Assembly: GCF_900094925.1 (NCBI RefSeq)
Contig: NZ_FMAY01000019.1
Location: 1-55,555 of the forward strand
Length of the DNA stretch: 55,555 bases
Direction of reading: 5' to 3'
Origin: Kosakonia oryzendophytica
GTDB lineage: Bacteria > Pseudomonadota > Gammaproteobacteria > Enterobacterales > Enterobacteriaceae
Positions 13,627-22,382 of the stretch are shown piece after piece (the first letter of the stretch is position 1; each line of letters opens with the position of its first letter). Position numbers and translations under genes: made by a program. The notes below the pieces were generated by a model. The model was not told where the DNA came from, searched no databases, and worked only from the letters and a program-made list of their open reading frames with translations.

Positions 13627-14523
13627 TTACTCTCTGAGTCGCTTCGCCAGATGCAACACCACATCCACACCGCTTCGCTCCAGCGAAAGGCTTTCGCCAT
13701 TCCACGCCGCCTGTCGGGTCAGACAGGTCAAAATACCGCCCGGCGGCATTTCGATAGCCAGTCTGGCGTCCCGTTCGTTCGCGGCGATCACCGCTTCCTG
13801 CCAGCGCACGGTGCGCGCCATATTCCACGCCAGATCGTCGGCAATCTTCTCCGGCTGCCATAGCACGCGCCCGGTACTGCCGCTTAAATAGGCGCATTGT
13901 GGCCGGGACAACGTGACGTCAGCAAAAGCCTGCGCCAGTTTTTTTGCTGGCGCATCCAGCAATGCACAATGAGAGGGTACGCTAACCGCCAGCCGTTGCG
14001 CTTTGCTGGCCCCTTTAGCCAGCGCACGCTGTGCCACCTGCGCCATCGCCTCATCGCTCCCGGCAATGACAATTTGTTTTTCGGCATTGAGATTCGCGAT
14101 ATACGCCCCGCTGCCTTCCACCAGTGTTTCCACCTGAGGAAGCGTCAGTCCCATAATGGCCGTCAACCCGTATCCATGCGGATAGGCCTGCTCCATCAAA
14201 TCACCGCGCAGCGCCACCAGTTGCAACGCATCGCGAAAATCGAGTGCGCCAGCAATCACCGCCGCCGGGTAAGCACCAATCGACAACCCGCTGGTGATAT
14301 CCGCCTGCACGCCGCGACGCTGTAACTCCCGCGCCCAGGCGACTCCGGCAATCAGCAGCGCCAGTTGTACTGCACGCGTATGTTTTAATGCTTCCGGCGT
14401 ATCCAGGGTATCAACTTCTGCCCCGAGCACCGCGCGCGCTTCGTTGATTTCGTTTCCCGGAAGCGCCTGTAACATACCGGGACGCTGTGTCCCCTGCCCC
14501 GGGAACGTGAACAGAATTTTCAT
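13627..14523 (-). CDS. mdcH: Malonyl-CoA:ACP transacylase MdcH
   Basis: Primes the malonate decarboxylase ACP by moving malonyl from malonyl-CoA onto the MdcC prosthetic thiol. The FabD-like fold shows the FPGQGTQRPGM oxyanion loop, the nucleophile elbow GLSIG (Ser81) and the conserved His185 in VPSHCALLD. The ATG at 14523 (MKILFTFPGQG) gives 298 residues and overlaps the mdcG stop as TAATG. It is the last gene of mdcABCDEFGH. Confidence 0.94.
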   Translation of the reverse strand: MKILFTFPGQGTQRPGMLQALPGNEINEARAVLGAEVDTLDTPEALKHTRAVQLALLIAGVAWARELQRRGVQADITSGLSIGAYPAAVIAGALDFRDALQLVALRGDLMEQAYPHGYGLTAIMGLTLPQVETLVEGSGAYIANLNAEKQIVIAGSDEAMAQVAQRALAKGASKAQRLAVSVPSHCALLDAPAKKLAQAFADVTLSRPQCAYLSGSTGRVLWQPEKIADDLAWNMARTVRWQEAVIAANERDARLAIEMPPGGILTCLTRQAAWNGESLSLERSGVDVVLHLAKRLRE

Positions 14524-15140
14524 TACTCCTCCCTGCGCCAGGGGTCGCTCATCAGACACGGCCCGTGGTTCGTTTTCAGCATCACCCGACCATCGCGCAG
14601 CCACTCCGCCAGCGCAAAACCGCCATAGGGTGTCTCCACTTGCGTATCTGCCCGACACAGCCCACCGCTGATTTGCTGCTGCCAGCGTTGCAGATCAGCC
14701 TGAGCAAGCGGCTGCGGCGCGCGGATCAACAGGTCGAGATCGCTGGTCGCGTGAATCACCGGAATCCCGGTCGCCAGCGCATAGGCGGTACTGCCAGTAA
14801 CACCCCATGGCCAGGGCCAGTTTTGCTGCGCCAGTTGCAGTGCCAGCTGTACTGGCGGCTGAGAGATAAACGGCGAACGCAGCAGTGCCTGCGGCGCGAT
14901 AAGCTGTTCGGGTGAGACCACACGGTTAACCTGTTCCGGCCTCACCCATCCCGCCGCGCGCTGATCGCGGCGCAGACCGCGCACACCTACGGGAATTCGT
15001 CCACTCACATCAACATCACGCCGCACAACAACCGGTAACCCGATGTGCCAGATCTCAGCGACCCAAGGTTCGCTTACCTCTTCCAGCGCGTCACGCGCAG
15101 AAAGCCAAAGCAGGTCGTGTGGGCGTAATGAGGTGGTCAT
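14523..15140 (-). CDS. mdcG: Holo-ACP synthase (phosphoribosyl-dephospho-CoA transferase) MdcG
   Basis: Nucleotidyltransferase that attaches the 2'-(5''-triphosphoribosyl)-3'-dephospho-CoA arm, made by MdcB, to a serine of MdcC. The catalytic motif is TSDLDLLIR with Asp134 and Asp136, the same positions as the essential aspartates reported for the Klebsiella enzyme. Start ATG at 15140 (MTTSLRPHDLLWL) gives 205 residues; upstream in-frame starts run into mdcF. It follows mdcF by 2 nt. Confidence 0.93.
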   Translation of the reverse strand: MTTSLRPHDLLWLSARDALEEVSEPWVAEIWHIGLPVVVRRDVDVSGRIPVGVRGLRRDQRAAGWVRPEQVNRVVSPEQLIAPQALLRSPFISQPPVQLALQLAQQNWPWPWGVTGSTAYALATGIPVIHATSDLDLLIRAPQPLAQADLQRWQQQISGGLCRADTQVETPYGGFALAEWLRDGRVMLKTNHGPCLMSDPWRREE

Positions 15141-15142
15141 GA

Positions 15143-16102
15143 TTACATTCCTGACGTCAGAGAAATAAACAGCGGCAGCGACAGGATACACAGAACGGAG
15201 CTCAGCAGCAGTACGGCTTCGGCATCCGGCGACTGCACGCCAAAGCGGTTACCGAATACCACGCCGAAGAAACCAGCCGCCAGGGCAATCATCAGGATAG
15301 CGGTGATCGCCACCGAGCCATGCAGACCGAGCACCAGCACAATCCCCCAGGCAATGGCGGGTTGGATCAACAGTTTTGTGAGGGTTGCAGAGATAACCAT
15401 GGTGTTAATTGCCAGTTTGCGCGCAGACAGGATAACCCCGGTCAGGAACAGCGCCGCAGCCGTCGCGGACAGGCCCAGCGGTTTAATGGAAGCCAGCACC
15501 AGCTCCGGCATTTTGATACCAATAGCGGAAAGCACCACACCCAACAACGGCCCCCAGACAATCGGTTTTTTCACCGAGCGCCACATCAGCACCGGCAACA
15601 TCGCCAGCGTGGAACCGCTATTACCGCCCGCTGCGCGCGCCTTTTCACGTTCGAGAATGAGCAGGCAGAACGGGGTCATCAGTACCGAACCACAGGCAAT
15701 GGAAACGGCAACAGAAAGCGAGGTGGACGGGCCTTCACCTAACACACTACCAAGGATCGGCAAGCCGAGCGCCGCATAGTTCGGCAGTGCGACGGTCAAC
15801 GTCAGCACGGCAGCATCCTGCGGTGATTTTTTGAAAACAGACGTCGCCAGGAAATAGATGGCCGCGTAGGTAATCCACATGGAGAGCACCAGCACCACAA
15901 TCAGGGGTGACTGGGCGATAATCCCGGTCCACGGTGTCTGTGCGGTGGCGCTAAACAGCGCTGCCGGCAGGGCGAAGTCCATTACAAAGATATTGAGCAG
16001 GGAAACGTTTTTGTTATCGACCATTTTGGCCTTTCCCGCCCAGAAACCCAGCAGCATGATGACAAAGATCGGTGCGAGGGCATGAACAATCACATAAGTC
16101 AT
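15143..16102 (-). CDS. mdcF: AEC-family malonate transporter MdcF
   Basis: Integral membrane carrier of the auxin efflux carrier family, predicted to import malonate. The 319 residues are nearly all hydrophobic segments, about ten helices in two halves. Each half carries the family's conserved small-residue break (PNYAALGLPILGS in the first). In Klebsiella mdcF occupies the same operon position; the unrelated mdcL/mdcM pair of Acinetobacter is absent. AGGTGA precedes the ATG. A 128-nt structured spacer separates it from mdcE. Confidence 0.93.
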   Translation of the reverse strand: MTYVIVHALAPIFVIMLLGFWAGKAKMVDNKNVSLLNIFVMDFALPAALFSATAQTPWTGIIAQSPLIVVLVLSMWITYAAIYFLATSVFKKSPQDAAVLTLTVALPNYAALGLPILGSVLGEGPSTSLSVAVSIACGSVLMTPFCLLILEREKARAAGGNSGSTLAMLPVLMWRSVKKPIVWGPLLGVVLSAIGIKMPELVLASIKPLGLSATAAALFLTGVILSARKLAINTMVISATLTKLLIQPAIAWGIVLVLGLHGSVAITAILMIALAAGFFGVVFGNRFGVQSPDAEAVLLLSSVLCILSLPLFISLTSGM

Positions 16103-16162
16103 AAAAAATCACCTGTAAGCCTTGAAGAGAAAAAAGAAATAGCGCGATGGTTATTATTTTCA

Positions 16163-16210
16163 GCAGCAAAATTCTGTATGGGCGCGGCAAGCACGCCCAT
16201 GGTTTTGCTC
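16163..16210 (-). other. Extended stem-loop in the mdcE-mdcF spacer
   Basis: An inner perfect repeat ATGGGCG / CGCCCAT (16178-16200) is nested within an outer AGCAAAA / TTTTGCT pair, giving about 14 bp of stem with one internal loop. It lies in the only long gap inside the otherwise overlapping mdc operon. No T-run directly follows it, so RNA processing or differential stability of the enzyme and transporter segments is more likely than full termination. Confidence 0.45.
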
Positions 16211-16230
16211 TCTGGCAGGTTTCTTTTTAC

Positions 16231-17031
16231 TTACCAGCTCGCTTTCATGCGTTCGCGCACAAGAGCGGAGCTACGGCGGTTGTCAGCACCCAGACGGTTT
16301 TTCAGCGAGGTGTCCTGACGAGCGTCTTTAATGGCCTGTTGCAGCGTGGCGGTCACCTGCACCAGATCGCTTGCTGAAGGGGCATCCGGATTGCTGATAT
16401 TCAGCAGATCCGCCAGCAGCCCCAGTGTTGCGTAGTTGCTGATGTCATACGCCATCGGCGGAATGGTGGCGGCCAGTTTTTCCAGCGCCTCGACGGTACG
16501 CAGCGTTATGCGTGCCGCTGACGCTTTGCCCATGGCGTGAATCAGCACGCCAGCGTCGTTGAATGCAATCAGGCGGTTAGCCTGGTAACCGTGCGCCAGA
16601 AAGGCACCGGACATCGCTTTACCGACGATCAAACCGATAACCGGGTGACCCGCCAGACGTGCATTGGCGTAAGCTGCGGCCGCACCGGCCAACGCCTGGT
16701 GAATGCCAAACGCTTCTTCGCGACGACCATAAGCCTGGCTCGGTACATCAATCACCGCGATGATCGGGCGCTTCACGCGGCTGTTGGCATCAGCGGCGAC
16801 GGTTTCGCTGACAACTTTTGCCAGCGTCCAGCCTTCCAGCAGACCGACTTCCCCTTTTGCCGCACGCGGATAATGGTTGTTGGCATCCGGCACCACGGCG
16901 ATAAAACGCACCGCTTCGCCGTTAACGTCACCGTCAACCGCTCGTACCGACGGGCACAGCCCGCTCAGGCGTTGGGCATTGGGCGCCAGTTTTTCCAGCC
17001 ATAATGCGCCGCGGCTCATTGTCGTACTCAT
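16231..17031 (-). CDS. mdcE: Malonate decarboxylase gamma subunit MdcE
   Basis: One half of the malonyl-S-ACP decarboxylase (crotonase/carboxyltransferase fold). With MdcD it releases CO2 from malonyl-ACP to give acetyl-ACP. The 266-residue product shows the carboxyltransferase segments PIIAVIDVPSQAYGRREEAFG and GHPVIGLIVGKAMSGAFLAHG. Its ATG overlaps the mdcD stop by 4 nt. The biotin-independent pathway fits the absence of a biotin carrier and of a Na+-pumping subunit. Confidence 0.95.
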   Translation of the reverse strand: MSTTMSRGALWLEKLAPNAQRLSGLCPSVRAVDGDVNGEAVRFIAVVPDANNHYPRAAKGEVGLLEGWTLAKVVSETVAADANSRVKRPIIAVIDVPSQAYGRREEAFGIHQALAGAAAAYANARLAGHPVIGLIVGKAMSGAFLAHGYQANRLIAFNDAGVLIHAMGKASAARITLRTVEALEKLAATIPPMAYDISNYATLGLLADLLNISNPDAPSASDLVQVTATLQQAIKDARQDTSLKNRLGADNRRSSALVRERMKASW

Positions 17032-17864
17032 GCTTTACCCTCCCCGGCAAACAACGCGCTGATCTGTTCTGCATCCGCTTGTTTACGGGTGTCGAACTGG
17101 CTCAGACGTTGCAAATAGTCATCGTATTTATCGGTGCGATGTTGCGCAGGCACGCCTTTGGCGATCGCCGCCTTCATTGCCGCTTTCACCGCATTAACAC
17201 CATCGCCGACCAGCGCATCCACCAGCCCGCTGCGATAACGCACTTCGCCACCGGTCATGCTCCAGATAAACGGACGGTCGCGGGAGTCATACTCTTCGAT
17301 CCCGGCTTCCTGCTCGATAACCTGCGGGCCGTTCAGACCAAGGCGGGCTTCACGGGTAACAATGAGATAGCTGCACAACGCCGCCGCGATGGACATCCCA
17401 CCAAAACAGCCAACCGTCCCGGCAATAATGCCGACCACCGGGGTGTACCGGCGCAGATCGACAATCGCGGCATGGATATCGGCAATCGCCGCCAGACCGA
17501 GGTTGGCTTCCTGCAAACGCACGCCGCCGGTTTCCAGGCACAACACCGCCTGTGTCGGGATGCCGTTGCGGTTATCTTCCGCTGCCAGCTCCAGCGCCGC
17601 CGCCATTTTTGCGCCGGAGACTTCCCCCATACTGCCGCCCTGGAAAGCGCCTTCGATGGCCACCACCACCGCAGGCTGACCATTGATGGTACCTTTAGCG
17701 ACGACCATGCCATCATCCGCCTGCGGCACGATGCCCTGCGGCCCTAACCACGGGGAGATAATGCCTTCGAACGGATCGAGTAATTCGCGGTAGCTGCCTT
17801 CATCCAGCAGCGCATGGGCACGCTGACGCGCTTTGAGTTCGATAAAACTGCGATCGTCACGCAT
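17028..17864 (-). CDS. mdcD: Malonate decarboxylase beta subunit MdcD
   Basis: Partner of MdcE in malonyl-ACP decarboxylation. The 278 residues carry the carboxyltransferase motifs VVVAIEGAFQGGSMGEVSGA and VVGIIAGTVGCFGGMSIAAA, glycine-rich loops that form the oxyanion holes. It starts MRDDRSFIELKARQRAHALL, overlapping the end of mdcC by 8 nt, and overlaps mdcE by 4 nt, giving coupled, probably equimolar expression. Confidence 0.95.
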   Translation of the reverse strand: MRDDRSFIELKARQRAHALLDEGSYRELLDPFEGIISPWLGPQGIVPQADDGMVVAKGTINGQPAVVVAIEGAFQGGSMGEVSGAKMAAALELAAEDNRNGIPTQAVLCLETGGVRLQEANLGLAAIADIHAAIVDLRRYTPVVGIIAGTVGCFGGMSIAAALCSYLIVTREARLGLNGPQVIEQEAGIEEYDSRDRPFIWSMTGGEVRYRSGLVDALVGDGVNAVKAAMKAAIAKGVPAQHRTDKYDDYLQRLSQFDTRKQADAEQISALFAGEGKA

Positions 17865-18156
17865 AGCTCACCTCTTCGAATACCTGTTCGATGCGGATAC
17901 GCGCCACACCGGGCGTCGCGCCGAAATCGTGAATCACCAATGTGCCGGCAGGCAGGGTGCTGACCAGACCGAGGCGGTTGAACAGGGCTTCCCAGCGTCC
18001 ACGGCTGTTATCCACCGAGGTGGTGATATCAATTGTCAGTGTTTGCCCCTGGCCGGCGGTGAATAACACCTCCATATCCCCGGAGCCCACAACGCCTGCC
18101 AGCGCTTTACCGCGTAAGGCGCGGCCCGCAGGCACGGTTATCGTAATGTGTTCCAT
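17857..18156 (-). CDS. mdcC: Malonate decarboxylase acyl carrier protein MdcC
   Basis: The delta subunit that carries acetyl/malonyl groups on a 2'-(5''-phosphoribosyl)-3'-dephospho-CoA arm. The 99-residue protein has the attachment serine Ser25 in GVVGSGDMEV, the position known in Klebsiella, rather than the DSL motif of fatty-acid ACPs. It resembles CitD of citrate lyase. Its stop overlaps mdcD; mdcB ends 9 nt upstream. Confidence 0.94.
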   Translation of the reverse strand: MEHITITVPAGRALRGKALAGVVGSGDMEVLFTAGQGQTLTIDITTSVDNSRGRWEALFNRLGLVSTLPAGTLVIHDFGATPGVARIRIEQVFEEVSYA

Positions 18157-18165
18157 AACTTCCTC

Positions 18166-19023
18166 TTAATTCGCTAAATAAGGCGTGGTAATGCGATCGA
18201 GAAACAGCGTGGCGGCGAGTAAATCTGCCGCACCGCCCGGTGACGCGTTTAGCGCCAGCATTTGCCTGTCCAGTTCGGCCAGCCGCTGCTGCCCGTCAGG
18301 ATGCGCAACTCCACCCGCACGCAGTACCGCACGCGCACCGTGGCGCATCGTCTCCAGCCCTTCGAGACCCGCGCGCGATAACACACAGGTGTCACTGAGC
18401 GAGGTCATGATGGCCATCAGTGCATCGAGCCTTGCGTGGGTTTCGCTGCTGCCGCGCTGGCGGCTGAGGTGGAGCTGCGGCAGCGCCAACCTCATGATGT
18501 GCGGAAACGCCTGCTGTGCTTCTTCACGCGCGCCGGGAACCCGGTAGCGGTGCGTGGCGCGAAGCCCTTTACTAAAGACCTTCGGCGCAGCATCATCCGG
18601 CAGTGTCGCCAGTTGGGCAGCAATGTTGGCAATCGCCTGCGCCGACCCTTCGCCGCCGCACATCGCCACCGCGCTGACCAACAAGCCCAGTGCCCAAATC
18701 GCACCGCGATGGGTATTCACGCCGTCGGTGGCGGCCATCATCTGCTGTTCACCTTCCCGACCGAGTCGCCCTATGGTTTGTCTGAGCGCAACGTTTGCTG
18801 GTTGCAACCAGCTCTGTTGCGCCAGCGCCTGAAACGTAGGGGTCAGGCTGTGCGCGGAACGCTCCATCAGTTCGAGCGTTAAATCGTGGTGCGCGCCATT
18901 CCCCCGACTGTCCACCAGACCGGGTTTCGGGCTTAAACGTGCTTCGTCAATCAGGCATTCTGTGGCGGTGTGCGCCAGACGAAAGGCACCGCCCTCAGCC
19001 GCAATCTGTGGCAGAAGTTTCAT
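18166..19023 (-). CDS. mdcB: Triphosphoribosyl-dephospho-CoA synthase MdcB
   Basis: CitG-type enzyme that joins ATP and 3'-dephospho-CoA to make the prosthetic-group precursor transferred by MdcG. Motifs are LIDEARLSPKPGLVDSRGNG near residues 28-47 and GVNTHRGAIWALGLL near 105-119. ATG at 19023 gives 285 residues (MKLLPQIAAEGGAFRLAHTA) and overlaps the mdcA stop as TGATG. A longer in-frame version would run back into mdcA. Confidence 0.93.
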   Translation of the reverse strand: MKLLPQIAAEGGAFRLAHTATECLIDEARLSPKPGLVDSRGNGAHHDLTLELMERSAHSLTPTFQALAQQSWLQPANVALRQTIGRLGREGEQQMMAATDGVNTHRGAIWALGLLVSAVAMCGGEGSAQAIANIAAQLATLPDDAAPKVFSKGLRATHRYRVPGAREEAQQAFPHIMRLALPQLHLSRQRGSSETHARLDALMAIMTSLSDTCVLSRAGLEGLETMRHGARAVLRAGGVAHPDGQQRLAELDRQMLALNASPGGAADLLAATLFLDRITTPYLAN

Positions 19024-20678
19024 CACCAGCTCCGGAATTTCGCAGGTGGGTTGTAAAGACCGCCAGACCATTCCACCAGGTCAGCCACGCTGCTGGCAGC
19101 CAGCAACGAGCGGGTCGCATCAGTGCGGCGAATACCCATATCTTCCGGGTAAACCACCTTGCCGCTTTGGCGCAATGCCGCGACGCGTTTTGCGTCCACA
19201 CCCAGACCGATGTCAGTAATACCGGCAACGGCGGCGACCATCGCACGACGCTCTTCAATACTTTCCGCACGGTAGAGGTAAGCAATCCCCTCTTCGGTCA
19301 GCACGTGGGTAACGTCATCGCCGTAAATCATCACGGGTGCCAGCGGCATACCGGAGGCTTTCGCCACGTCCACCGCGTCGAGTTTTTCAACGAAGGTCGG
19401 TTTCGCGCCGGCCTGGAAGGTTTCCACCATCTGCACCACCAGTTTTTTACCGCGCTGCATCGGGTCCGCTTCGGTGATCATGTTCAGCCATGCTGGTGTG
19501 GCGTGACGGCGACCGTGCGGGTCATGCCCCATGTTCGGCGCACCGCCAAAACCGGAGAGACGACCACGGGTAACGGTGGAGGAGTTCGCCAGCCCGTCGA
19601 CCTGCAAGGTGGAGCCGATAAACATGTCCACCGCATACTGGCCTGCTAACTGGCAGAACGCGCGGTTAGAACGCATGGAGCCGTCAGCACCGGTGAAGAA
19701 CACGTCCGGACGCCCACGGATGTACTCTTCCATGCCGAGTTCACCGCCGAAGCAGTGCACGCTTTCGACCCAACCGCTTTCAATCGCCGGGATCAGCGTG
19801 GGATGCGGGTTCAGCGTCCAGTGTTTACAGATTTTGCCTTTCAGACCGAGCTGTTCGCCGTAAGTCGGCAGCAGCAGTTCGATGGCGGCGGTGTTAAAGC
19901 CGATACCGTGGTTCAGCGACTGCACCTGATGCTCTGCATAGATGCCTTTAATGGCCATCATCGCCATCAGAATGTGTTCTTGTTTGATCAGACGCGGGTC
20001 GCGGGTGAACAGCGGTTCGATAAAGAACGGTTTATCGGCGACAACCACGTAGTCAATCCACGAGCCAGGAATATCCACGCGCGGCAGATCGCATTCGTCG
20101 TCCACCAGTTCGTTCACTTGTGCGATGACAATACCGTCACGAAAGGCCGCTGCTTCCACCAGCGCCGGGGTATCTTCCGTACTTGGACCGGTGTAGAGAT
20201 TACCTTTGCGGTCCGCTTTGTAACCGGCAATCAGCGCCACGTTTGGGCACAGGTCAACATACAGACGGGAATAAAGTTCGATGTAAGTGTGGATCGCGCC
20301 GATTTCGAGCAAACCGTCTTCCAGCAATTGCGAAATGCGCAAGCTTTGGGTGCCTGAGAAGGAAAAATCGAGTTTGCGTGCGATGCCTTTCTCGAAGATA
20401 TCAAGATGTTCGCTACGGCCGACGCTGGGCATAATCATATGCAGGTCGTGCACTTTCTGCGGGTTCACTTCCGCCAGAGAGCGGGAGAGGAAATCCGCCT
20501 GCTTCTGGTTGTTCCCTTCCAGCACGACACGGTCGCCCGGTGCGATCAGTTTTTCCAGCATGGCGACAAGATCGCCAGTCGGCAGTACCTTCCCCTGCAC
20601 GGGGATGGACGCCAGGCGGCGCTGTTTCTCGCTGCGCCGCGTGTTCCATACCTGTGCTGGCGTTTGCCCAGATAACAT
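19023..20678 (-). CDS. mdcA: Malonate decarboxylase alpha subunit (acetyl-S-ACP:malonate ACP transferase) MdcA
   Basis: Swaps the acetyl group on MdcC for malonate, the first step of each catalytic cycle, releasing acetate. The 551-residue product is full length for the family and related to the citrate lyase alpha-subunit/CoA-transferase fold (GDRVVLEGNNQKQADFL near residue 48). It is the first gene of the operon. Its start at 20678 has a strong AGGAGG six bases upstream. An upstream palindrome at 20719-20734 is the best MdcR operator candidate. Confidence 0.95.
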   Translation of the reverse strand: MLSGQTPAQVWNTRRSEKQRRLASIPVQGKVLPTGDLVAMLEKLIAPGDRVVLEGNNQKQADFLSRSLAEVNPQKVHDLHMIMPSVGRSEHLDIFEKGIARKLDFSFSGTQSLRISQLLEDGLLEIGAIHTYIELYSRLYVDLCPNVALIAGYKADRKGNLYTGPSTEDTPALVEAAAFRDGIVIAQVNELVDDECDLPRVDIPGSWIDYVVVADKPFFIEPLFTRDPRLIKQEHILMAMMAIKGIYAEHQVQSLNHGIGFNTAAIELLLPTYGEQLGLKGKICKHWTLNPHPTLIPAIESGWVESVHCFGGELGMEEYIRGRPDVFFTGADGSMRSNRAFCQLAGQYAVDMFIGSTLQVDGLANSSTVTRGRLSGFGGAPNMGHDPHGRRHATPAWLNMITEADPMQRGKKLVVQMVETFQAGAKPTFVEKLDAVDVAKASGMPLAPVMIYGDDVTHVLTEEGIAYLYRAESIEERRAMVAAVAGITDIGLGVDAKRVAALRQSGKVVYPEDMGIRRTDATRSLLAASSVADLVEWSGGLYNPPAKFRSW

Positions 20679-20718
20679 TATTAACCTCCTGATTCAGCTC
20701 ATCATTTTGATTTGCTTA

Positions 20719-20734
20719 ACACTGAACTCAGTGT
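20719..20734. promoter_or_regulatory. Palindrome upstream of mdcA (candidate MdcR operator)
   Basis: ACACTGA-AC-TCAGTGT has perfect 7-bp arms and lies 41-56 bp upstream of the mdcA ATG, in the nadV-mdcA spacer. Position and symmetry suit a LysR-type or repressor site. I could not place an unambiguous -35/-10 pair around it, so activator versus repressor geometry is open. Confidence 0.5.
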
Positions 20735-20837
20735 GCGCCCTGGTGAGAAAGGCATCAATTAAGGAGGTCGTTAAATCATTAGCCTGAGAGTAATAATCAA
20801 AGAAACAATCTGTGATGTGGATCAGTTTCAGCGGCGG

Positions 20838-20875
20838 GAAAAAGAACTATAGCGGCACAGAATGTGCCGCTATAG
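20838..20875 (-). terminator. Intrinsic terminator after nadV
   Basis: A perfect 13-bp inverted repeat (CTATAGCGGCACA / TGTGCCGCTATAG, 3-nt loop, 20847-20875) is followed on the minus strand by TTCTTTTT. It starts 4 bp after the nadV stop and separates the NAD salvage operon from mdcA, which is on the same strand. Confidence 0.85.
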
Positions 20876-20878
20876 AGA

Positions 20879-22369
20879 TTAGCGCTGGCTGGCCAGACGC
20901 TGACGAATGTGCTCGAAGTGTTCAGTCTGGTAGAGCTTGCCATCAAGGAAGCGGGTTTTCAGTTCACCGCCTTGCTCCTGCTCCCAACTCTGTTCGTCAT
21001 GCAGTTGCAATTCGCCCTGCGCGTCACGCTCTACCCGCAATAACCCTCGTGCGGAACGTTTCAGGCCGTTATCGGTTTTCGGCTCTTTAAAAATCATCCG
21101 CCCTTCGCCGTTTACCGCCCCCCAGGTGGCTTTCATGGCAAAACCGAAGGTATCGCGGGTGTTGTACTGATAAGTAAACGAGCCTACGCCGAACACCACA
21201 TTCGAACTGGCAAACCCTTTAGCCTCCAGACGGCGCAGGATCTCATTGGCGCGTGCCAGTGTAATGGAGTCGCCGTAAATCAGGCCAACGTGCGGATCCA
21301 ATACTTTGTAGCCTTTGTCGTTGATCGTGCCGCCAAAAATTTCCCACAGCACTTCTACCGAGCCTTTCTCTTCCGGGCTGCGTTCTGGACGCGTATCGTC
21401 ATCCGCGCCGGTACCGCAGAGGATTTCCACCGGGTCGCCGCTGTCCGGACGGAACACTACGCGACCTTCGCGACCAAGAATGATCTGTTTCAGCTCGCGG
21501 GTATATTCCGTCAGAACGCGCCAGTAGTCCCAGGTATCAGAGACAATCGACACAAATCCCTGCGGATATATATCGGCAATCAGGCGACGGAACGTTTCGA
21601 TTTCATGGTCGTGTTCACCCATACACATCACGCTGTGTTCAGTGGCCGGAATGCTGGCTCCGATGAAGTACTCTTCGCCGCCGGTGTAGTGATCGCGGGC
21701 ATACAGCAGCGACGGGATGCTGTCTGTCCCTTTAAAACTCAGCAGATGCCCTGCTCCGGCTTGCGCGGTGTCGTGCAGGCCCGCCATACCACGGAATGAG
21801 AAGTCATGACACTGGAAATCCAGGTGTGATAAATCCGTACAGGTTTTTTCTGCCCACTGTTCACAGATCTTACGGTAGTGGTGCGCAATGGTGGCATTGG
21901 TGGAGGCTTTCCACAATTCAGCGGAGAGCACCGTTTCCAGGTAGTTCACCAGCCAGAAAAACTCATCGCGGGTATTAGTGATGGTGAGAACCGGCACTTT
22001 CATCGGGACTTTACTGCCTTCATCCAGCGACTTGATGTGCAATGGCAGGTAACCCAAACGGTGCAGCGCACGAATGTGATCCACCGCCACGGCATCCCTG
22101 CCGAGATAGCTGTCCATCACCTGTTTGTATTCGTTCACCACGTCATCTTCCGGGCGGGCAAAAAAACCATCGTTAAACAGATCGACCATAAACCATTGCA
22201 GGAAACCCTGCAGGCCAAAGAACACCAGTTTGCCGTCTGCTACCGGCGACTGGAAAAAACGATCGCTGCGCGGAGTGAAGTTGGAATAAACCTGCGTTGT
22301 CCCCTGCGGATACTGAACGCGGTGCGACACTTTATAACCGTCGATAGCCAGGATTGGATTGATATTCAT
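20879..22369 (-). CDS. nadV: Nicotinamide phosphoribosyltransferase family protein NadV
   Basis: NAMPT-family enzyme. The canonical reaction is nicotinamide + PRPP to NMN, a one-step salvage that bypasses the PncA/PncB deamidation route usual in enterobacteria. Full NAMPT residue set is visible: Arg193 (FSFRG), Asp216 (KGTDS), catalytic His245 (SIPATEHS), and Arg307/Asp309/Asp312 (FRPDSGDP). ATG at 22369 has GGGAG eight bases upstream, giving 496 residues. The start codon lies inside the operon, just after the prs-like gene. Next to this divergent prs-like gene it may instead be a nicotinamide ADP-ribose transferase (Namat-like); sequence alone does not decide. Confidence 0.92.
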   Translation of the reverse strand: MNINPILAIDGYKVSHRVQYPQGTTQVYSNFTPRSDRFFQSPVADGKLVFFGLQGFLQWFMVDLFNDGFFARPEDDVVNEYKQVMDSYLGRDAVAVDHIRALHRLGYLPLHIKSLDEGSKVPMKVPVLTITNTRDEFFWLVNYLETVLSAELWKASTNATIAHHYRKICEQWAEKTCTDLSHLDFQCHDFSFRGMAGLHDTAQAGAGHLLSFKGTDSIPSLLYARDHYTGGEEYFIGASIPATEHSVMCMGEHDHEIETFRRLIADIYPQGFVSIVSDTWDYWRVLTEYTRELKQIILGREGRVVFRPDSGDPVEILCGTGADDDTRPERSPEEKGSVEVLWEIFGGTINDKGYKVLDPHVGLIYGDSITLARANEILRRLEAKGFASSNVVFGVGSFTYQYNTRDTFGFAMKATWGAVNGEGRMIFKEPKTDNGLKRSARGLLRVERDAQGELQLHDEQSWEQEQGGELKTRFLDGKLYQTEHFEHIRQRLASQR

Positions 22370-22382
22370 GGTGTTATCTCCC

